From Botryotinia globosa (lineage: Eukaryota; Ascomycota; Leotiomycetes; Helotiales; Sclerotiniaceae), in contig RCSZ01000002.1 in assembly GCA_014898425.1 (NCBI GenBank), positions 558,001 to 622,000 of the forward strand: a stretch of DNA of 64,000 bases. The letters run 5' to 3'. Each line of letters starts with the position of its first letter. The first letter of the stretch is position 1. The notes beneath the pieces were generated by a model. It did not search any database, had not been told where the DNA came from, and worked only from the letters and a program-made list of their open reading frames with translations. Positions 59,241 through 64,000 of this stretch are shown here, piece after piece. Position numbers and translations under genes: made by a program.

Positions 59241-61719
59241 TCAATTGCTTGGAGAACCTCCATCGTCAGTCTCTTTATAAATTGCACGTATTCTTCCACC
59301 CCAGCAGTACAATACAAAACAGATGGGAACGCCTGATACAATCCATATGAAACCCAACAGACTGTTGCCCCATCCGAATCCCAATTTCGCATAAAGCTGG
59401 GGCCCAAAGATAGGTAAAACGAACGCCATAATGTTCTAACACACTCGGCATGCCGCATTTGCCGATGCCCCGTGTTTACCAAACTAATCTAACTGGTAAG
59501 CAAGAAGATCTTGACTGAAGACCATATTCCCTAGGGTGAATACAGATGCGCCTATGTCAACTACTATCCATGTGCCAGTTACTTCGGCCACCCAGCCGTA
59601 CCAAAACAGTCCAATCGGTATTAAGATAGCGCCACCAATTGAATATGGAACACAGAACTCTGGTCTACCATGGTTGTTGTTTTTGTTGCTAAGACTTCTG
59701 TATTGCCAGTCCATGATACGAAGTCGATGATACGAGCCCCAATTTGAGACGCAGCTATCGCACCAATGGTAATTGCTATATAATGAAGAGCGCTGATTGA
59801 TACAGTCTGATTGTAAAGTTCTATATAAAGAGTGGCAAAAGTTGAAATCAAAATCGTGTAAATTCCAAAGCCAGTTCCAAAAGCGAATGTGATTAATTGA
59901 ATTACTAGCCGACGTATTAGAATCTGAAAGGACGGACAAGTCCAACAGATAATCGAGGGGACAGTTCTTGTCAATATTTAATTTTAAATATCCTTTTGGA
60001 CTTAGGTGTAGACATAGCTTCGGATTTGACCTTTCGTCGAAGAAGAACTGGTGTATAAGATTTTCGAATGAAACAGTAACCCGCCAAGGTAAAAGGCTGT
60101 TAAACATTAACATGGTCCAGAATATCCATGGCCACACCACCAACTGTGCGATGATACCTCCAAAGATCGGGCCAAGTGCAGGTCCACGGTAGGGTAAAAA
60201 AGATGCAATCGCGAGCGACTTTCCACGTTCTCTTTTTCCATAAATGTCGGCCAAAACAGGTCCAGTAAGCTTTGAAGAGTAGCAACAGTCTGTCGATGAT
60301 CTTTGAGCAATGGACCTATTTGCAGTGATACATATCGTGATACCACCACCGGCTCCTATTCCCGTCATGAGTCTACCCGTAATCATCAAAGCCTTCCAAT
60401 TACCGAGTGGGCAGAGAGCATTCCACAAATGAACCACGCATTAAGTCGACCACCCTACTTTCAGGCCACCCCTCTTTCGGGCCACCCTTTTACACCAAAA
60501 ATCACTTTTTTGGCTTATCAATATCTCTATCAATATTGAATATAATTTGATTAAAATTTTATATTTATATAATTTAAGTTATTCCAAGTTTATATTAGAA
60601 TTTTTAGAATTTTAGGATTTTTTTAGATTGAGATTTAAAGCTTTAAAATATCGACTTTTGAATTTGTATAGGAATTATATATAAATTTCAAACTTTTATA
60701 TAATCTTTAATAACTTTTCAATAACAATTATTAAAAGAAAATTATATATCTTTTTGAAAAATTCGAATCTCAATCTATATAGAAATTTAAAAAAATGTAT
60801 AAATATAGAGATATAATATACAGTGAGTTGAGAATAATATAAATAATCCCTGCAATTTTGAGGGTACCTTTTTAAATATTTATTTATAAGGAACTTTTTA
60901 TTTTTTCAAGATCTTTCGAATTGAATATCTTATAAATTTATAACAAAATTTTATTATTTATTTTTAGCTATTTTTCTTTAAAAGTTATTATAGATTTTAT
61001 AAAATTTTCAATTTATATATAATTTGTATGTAAATTGAAATCGATATTTTGAAGCTTTAGAAATCGATCCAGAAAAATCCTAAAATTCTAAAAATTCTAA
61101 TATAAACTTGGAATAACTTAAATTATATAAATATAAATTTTAATTAAATTATGTTCAATATTGATAGAGATATTGATAAGCCAAAAAAGTGATTTTTGAT
61201 GTAAAAGGGTGGCCCGAAAGTAGGGTGATCGACTTACACACTAGTCATATACCTTTTCGGTCAGTGACTTCAGATAATGCGGCAGCCAAGAAAGATCCAA
61301 CGGCCAGACCGAGGAAGTAAGTAGAAAATAGAATCTGAGCGGTATATTTATCAATCTTCAGATCGCGGGAGATATCGCCCAAAGCAGCAGCAATCATACT
61401 GGCTGACATCAAAGTCACTAGCTGTCCTAGGGAAAACATAACACCAATTGCAATTTTGCGCCATGACGGCTAATTATGAGGATTTTCTAGGTCACCTGGG
61501 CCATTCCAAGTGCTCTGCCGAGAGATTGGTCTAGGTGCTTGGATATACACTAGATTCACATACTCCGTATTCATTTCTGAGCATTTCTAGATATCGAGAA
61601 GTTTCGTCATCTGGATCAAGCACTGGTTGAATATCCTCGACATCTTGCTTCTGACCTGCTAAAACCGGAACTTTTTTGTGATCTAAAGACACAATGCCTT
61701 TTTCCGTTGCAGTGCTCAT
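59241..61719 (-). pseudogene. Major facilitator superfamily (drug:H+ antiporter-like) pseudogene split by a TIR element
   Basis: The gene starts at 61719 (MSTATEKGIVSLDHKK) and passes through a cytosolic N-terminus with DDETSRYLEML. The first helices then appear (VMFSLGQLVTLMSASMIAAA, QILFSTYFLGLAVGSFLAAA). It breaks at 61236, where a 791-bp element sits. It resumes at 60441 with WNALCPLGNWKALMITGRLM, the MFS motif LADIYGKRERGKSLAIASFL and GPALGPIFGGIIAQLVVWPW, and the later helices run through several frames to 59241 (FGWGNSLLGFIWIVSGVP). The loop GRLMTGIGAGGG and the xGPALGP segment place it near the 12/14-helix multidrug or toxin-efflux exporters. Besides the insertion there are stops (for example after YPST near 61531) and at least two frameshifts, so it is firmly dead. 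Confidence 0.85.
60444..61234. mobile_element. 791-bp TIR element (MITE family C) inside the MFS gene
   Basis: Long terminal inverted repeats of more than 130 bp start AGTCGACCACCCTACTTTC on the left and, inverted, AGTCGATCACCCTACTTTCG on the right. The TA target duplication is at 60442-60443 and 61235-61236. The left arm has an extra short duplication of AGGCCACCCCTCTTTCGG. Both arms share GTGATTTTTG/CAAAAATCAC and TATCAATATCTCTATCAATA. The inside is AT-rich and has no coding frame. The AGTC...CCACCC end and TA duplication resemble Fot1/pogo-type elements. The whole could fold into one long hairpin. Confidence 0.88.
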
Positions 61720-62382
61720 AATTTATGATCGATGAAAAGATTCTCGTATATTTGGATTGAGATTCGGTACTTGCCTCCTAATAAAGAGGGACAACAGACG
61801 AGATAAATAGAAAAAAACGAAAACGGACAATGGGTAAAACTTTGAAAGTCATCAAAGTATCATGACGGAGTAGATTTACTGAAAATATCAGACTGCCTAC
61901 AGTCAAATCCAATTCCTCGAACTTTCGGAATTGATCAACCCATGTACGGAGTTGAACTTTTCTCGGAATGAAATTCACTTGCTGCCACTTAACATTATCC
62001 GATCCGCTGCGTAATTCTCTTTTAAATTTATCAGATCCGTCGAAACCTTGTCTAGTTTTCATACAGTCAGCCCTAGGCGCGTGTCTGCCTGCCTGTGACA
62101 CTACCATACATCTTTCGTCACGCACTGAGCAGTCTATTTATCTCTCCAATCCCAGAATAGATGCTCGTATGCCATCATCGACCAATCTTTACTATATCTT
62201 GAAGTAGTTAGATGTGATTCAGACATACTAGGAGTAATTCTTACTGATAACTGCAGTCGAAATATCAAATTTCTGGACAAAAGAATCCTCGGGGTCTGGA
62301 ACAATCTAATACACTTTCAAGGTTCTGATCAATTGACGTCGCATTTGTAAAGATAAGCCAGTCTCAGATCTCATTACCTACA
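61720..62382. other. Promoter region of the MFS pseudogene and 3' region of the propeller gene
   Basis: About 660 bp of ordinary DNA. The minus-strand frame 61778-62125 (115 codons) has no protein-like character. No gene is supported. Confidence 0.55.
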
Positions 62383-63891
62383 CTACTTGAACGAATTCAG
62401 AAACCCTTTCGCTTTATCCTTCCAACCACCGTTGGGCTGCGGTAATGGACTCGATTGTTGTACAGTGTTTTCGTTCTCTCCTTCCATGGCAAAGTGTAAC
62501 ATAGCTTGTACAACCATACCACCCATTTGTTTGCCATCACTCCAACTGATTCTCATTTCTCCTTTTTCCAACTTGCAGCTTCTCTCATGTGGATATAAAG
62601 TATATCTTAGGCCGCCTCCTCCAAACTTCGGGATCTCAGGCCCCTCCCATTCTTCCCATGGCCCTTCTAATCGCGGTGCACATGCAATATATATCTTGTT
62701 GGCCGGAAACTTGTTGTTCCCAAACCAAAGATATGGTCGACCTTTAGGTGCTAGTTCCGGAACCTTAATAATTGCGCCTTGCGCCTGGACCCGAATGAGA
62801 TTGACGAGTTGATGAAGTGAGTAAGAACGATTCCATACTTTGCTTTTTCCATCGAGAGTATGAATGAGAAATTCGTAATTTTCCCGCGAGGTAAAATCAG
62901 ACCCTGATCGAATGCGTGCCCAATGGTTTTTGAGGTCGAGGGTCGGAGATGGGGCATCCTTCGCACCAAAAAGATAAACATATCCATCATCTCCTACGAC
63001 ATAGGTTGTTATACCAAAATGTGGCTCATTTTCTCCGAAGAGCATATTGTCGCCCTAATTCTGTGAGTAATCTAAGCTGGGAAAAGGCCACAAAGATTTG
63101 AGGCCAAGAGCCGTAAATCGAACTTCTCCTCCCAGTTTTTGTAATAGATTGACGGTCACGCTCTCTGGGGATGAATGAATTGGAATTACATTACTCACCA
63201 TCAGTCTGTCCACTTTCAAAGAGTTGTCAGGTTGAACTTGAACTCGCGCAACACCCGTACCAAAACTCTTGCCAGCCGTAGATTCATGCTTTTAATATTA
63301 TTAGCCAAACCACATCCCACCAAGAACTTCTCCCACGCATTACGAAATAACCCCTCACCGTGTACATCTTCTCGTAAAATACCCACCCATCTCTTGCTCC
63401 CGGAAAATCTTCAATGATACCCCCAAATACCCAATTCACGACCCTATTGATCTTTTCTTTATTCTTTGGGTCCTTCTCATACTCTTCTTCGCTGCGCGTA
63501 TGAGGGATGAACGATGGTTGATATGCATTTTCATGCATGTATGTACAAGTTAATGGATCATTTTGGGCATCTGGAACATAGGCAACAGTATTGTTGGATA
63601 CTCCAACAAAATGATTCGAGGAACTATGACAGAAAGTATCGCCGAATAGATAGTATGTGTTGCCCCCAAGGTAAACGGGTCGACCTATGTCACGGGGATA
63701 TCGACGGCCAGAAACTAGCAGCCGAGTCGGTTAGAGTATATCATGAGATTTTGAGGATATTAACTAACCATCCTTGACTTCACCGAAAACTTGAATGTTT
63801 TTGATCTGAGGTGGCCTGTGTGAAAGCTTTAGAAGTCATATTGAATAATGCTTTCGTGATAACTTTGACCTTACCATTTCATGTGAGGCAT
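62383..63891 (-). CDS. Beta-propeller (DUF4185/DUF5005-like) protein with an internal TAG
   Basis: Exons 63891-63875, 63815-63769, 63714-63359 and 63288-62383 join in frame into about 441 aa. The gene starts MPHMKWPPQIKNIQVFGEVK and continues YLGGNTYYLFGDTFCHSSSN, VGVSNNTVAYVPDAQNDPL, RVVNWVFGGIIEDFPGARDG, then RPYLWFGNNKFPANKIYIAC and GLRYTLYPHERSCKLEKG, ending FLNSFK. The repeated blade pattern (G-DTF, NNTVA, W-F-GG) is that of fungal and bacterial five-bladed propeller proteins of the DUF4185 kind, related to glycoside hydrolases; no signal peptide is seen. A TAG at 63055-63057 lies in an otherwise continuous protein-like frame (FTALGLKSLWPFPSLDYSQN). It also ends a possible 144-nt intron (GTGAGT donor at 63198) that would skip 48 codons. 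The gene is therefore either interrupted or alternatively spliced. Confidence 0.65.
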
Positions 63892-64000
63892 TTTGCTGGC
63901 GCCGGAAGGTTATGAAACTCTCGACAATCGGGATGGTATGCAATATACTAGATGGAAAGAGTATTGAGTGTATTCTTTTATACACCATCAATCCTGGAAG
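63892..64000. other. Right end, upstream of the propeller gene
   Basis: Only about 110 bp. No feature is supported; the promoter of the propeller gene would extend out of the window. Confidence 0.5.

Noticed and set aside
60240..60310. An intron in the MFS pseudogene between GGGITI and LTGPVLADIYG
   Set aside because: The extra ~60 nt looks intron-like, but no donor/acceptor pair keeps the frame; left as part of the decayed gene.

Overview
This window is nuclear DNA of a filamentous ascomycete. The genes carry short introns (about 50-110 nt) with GTANGT-like donors and CTAAT/CTAAC-type branch points. The housekeeping genes are fungal in type, and the gene content and AT-leaning simple repeats suggest a Leotiomycete of the Botrytis/Sclerotinia kind. 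That placement is an inference from general resemblance, not from a database search.

Layout. Positions 1-6095 hold no confident gene, but include a pyrimidine-rich, TATAAA-containing stretch and a 7-bp AT minisatellite. At 6096-11646 a divergent pair is found: the exocyst subunit Exo70 (minus) and a mitochondrially targeted cytosolic-type phospholipase A2 (plus). From 11647 to 25124 the DNA is very gene-poor and rich in simple repeats; its only confident gene is a Pcl-type cyclin (17602-18772). It also contains a long AT-rich relic with a (TAA)n tract and a heavily C-to-T/G-to-A mutated MITE. An oligopeptide-transporter (OPT) pseudogene lies at 25125-27880. Another gene-poor 5 kb ends at a 38-residue cysteine-rich microprotein gene (32918-33034) with its own TATA box. 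A decayed class II-type heme peroxidase pseudogene follows (34582-36110), then a 2EXR-type protein gene (38707-40131) whose 3' flank carries three tandem ~115-bp units, each with a conserved RNA hairpin.

Positions 42745-52410 form a compact housekeeping block. It holds a large CorA-like/ubiquitin-like-domain protein, a complex I 29.9-kDa (NDUFA5-like) subunit, the NuA4 subunit Eaf7 and a gamma-tubulin complex (GCP5/6-type) protein; the last two share a 206-bp divergent promoter. Two MITEs sit side by side at 52739-53579. The right end (54196-63891) is an accessory, secretion/redox/transport region: a BIM1-like copper-domain protein, a GPI-anchored serine/threonine-rich protein, an AMID/FSP1-type oxidoreductase, an MFS transporter pseudogene split by a 791-bp TIR element, and a secreted-hydrolase-like beta-propeller protein.

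Theme. The housekeeping genes read cleanly, whereas most accessory genes (OPT, peroxidase, MFS, GPI protein, propeller protein, probably the BIM1-like gene) carry stops, frameshifts or insertions. The most novel candidates are the cysteine-rich microprotein, the tandem 3'-UTR hairpins and a TA-flanked MITE family seen in one clean and one RIP-like copy.
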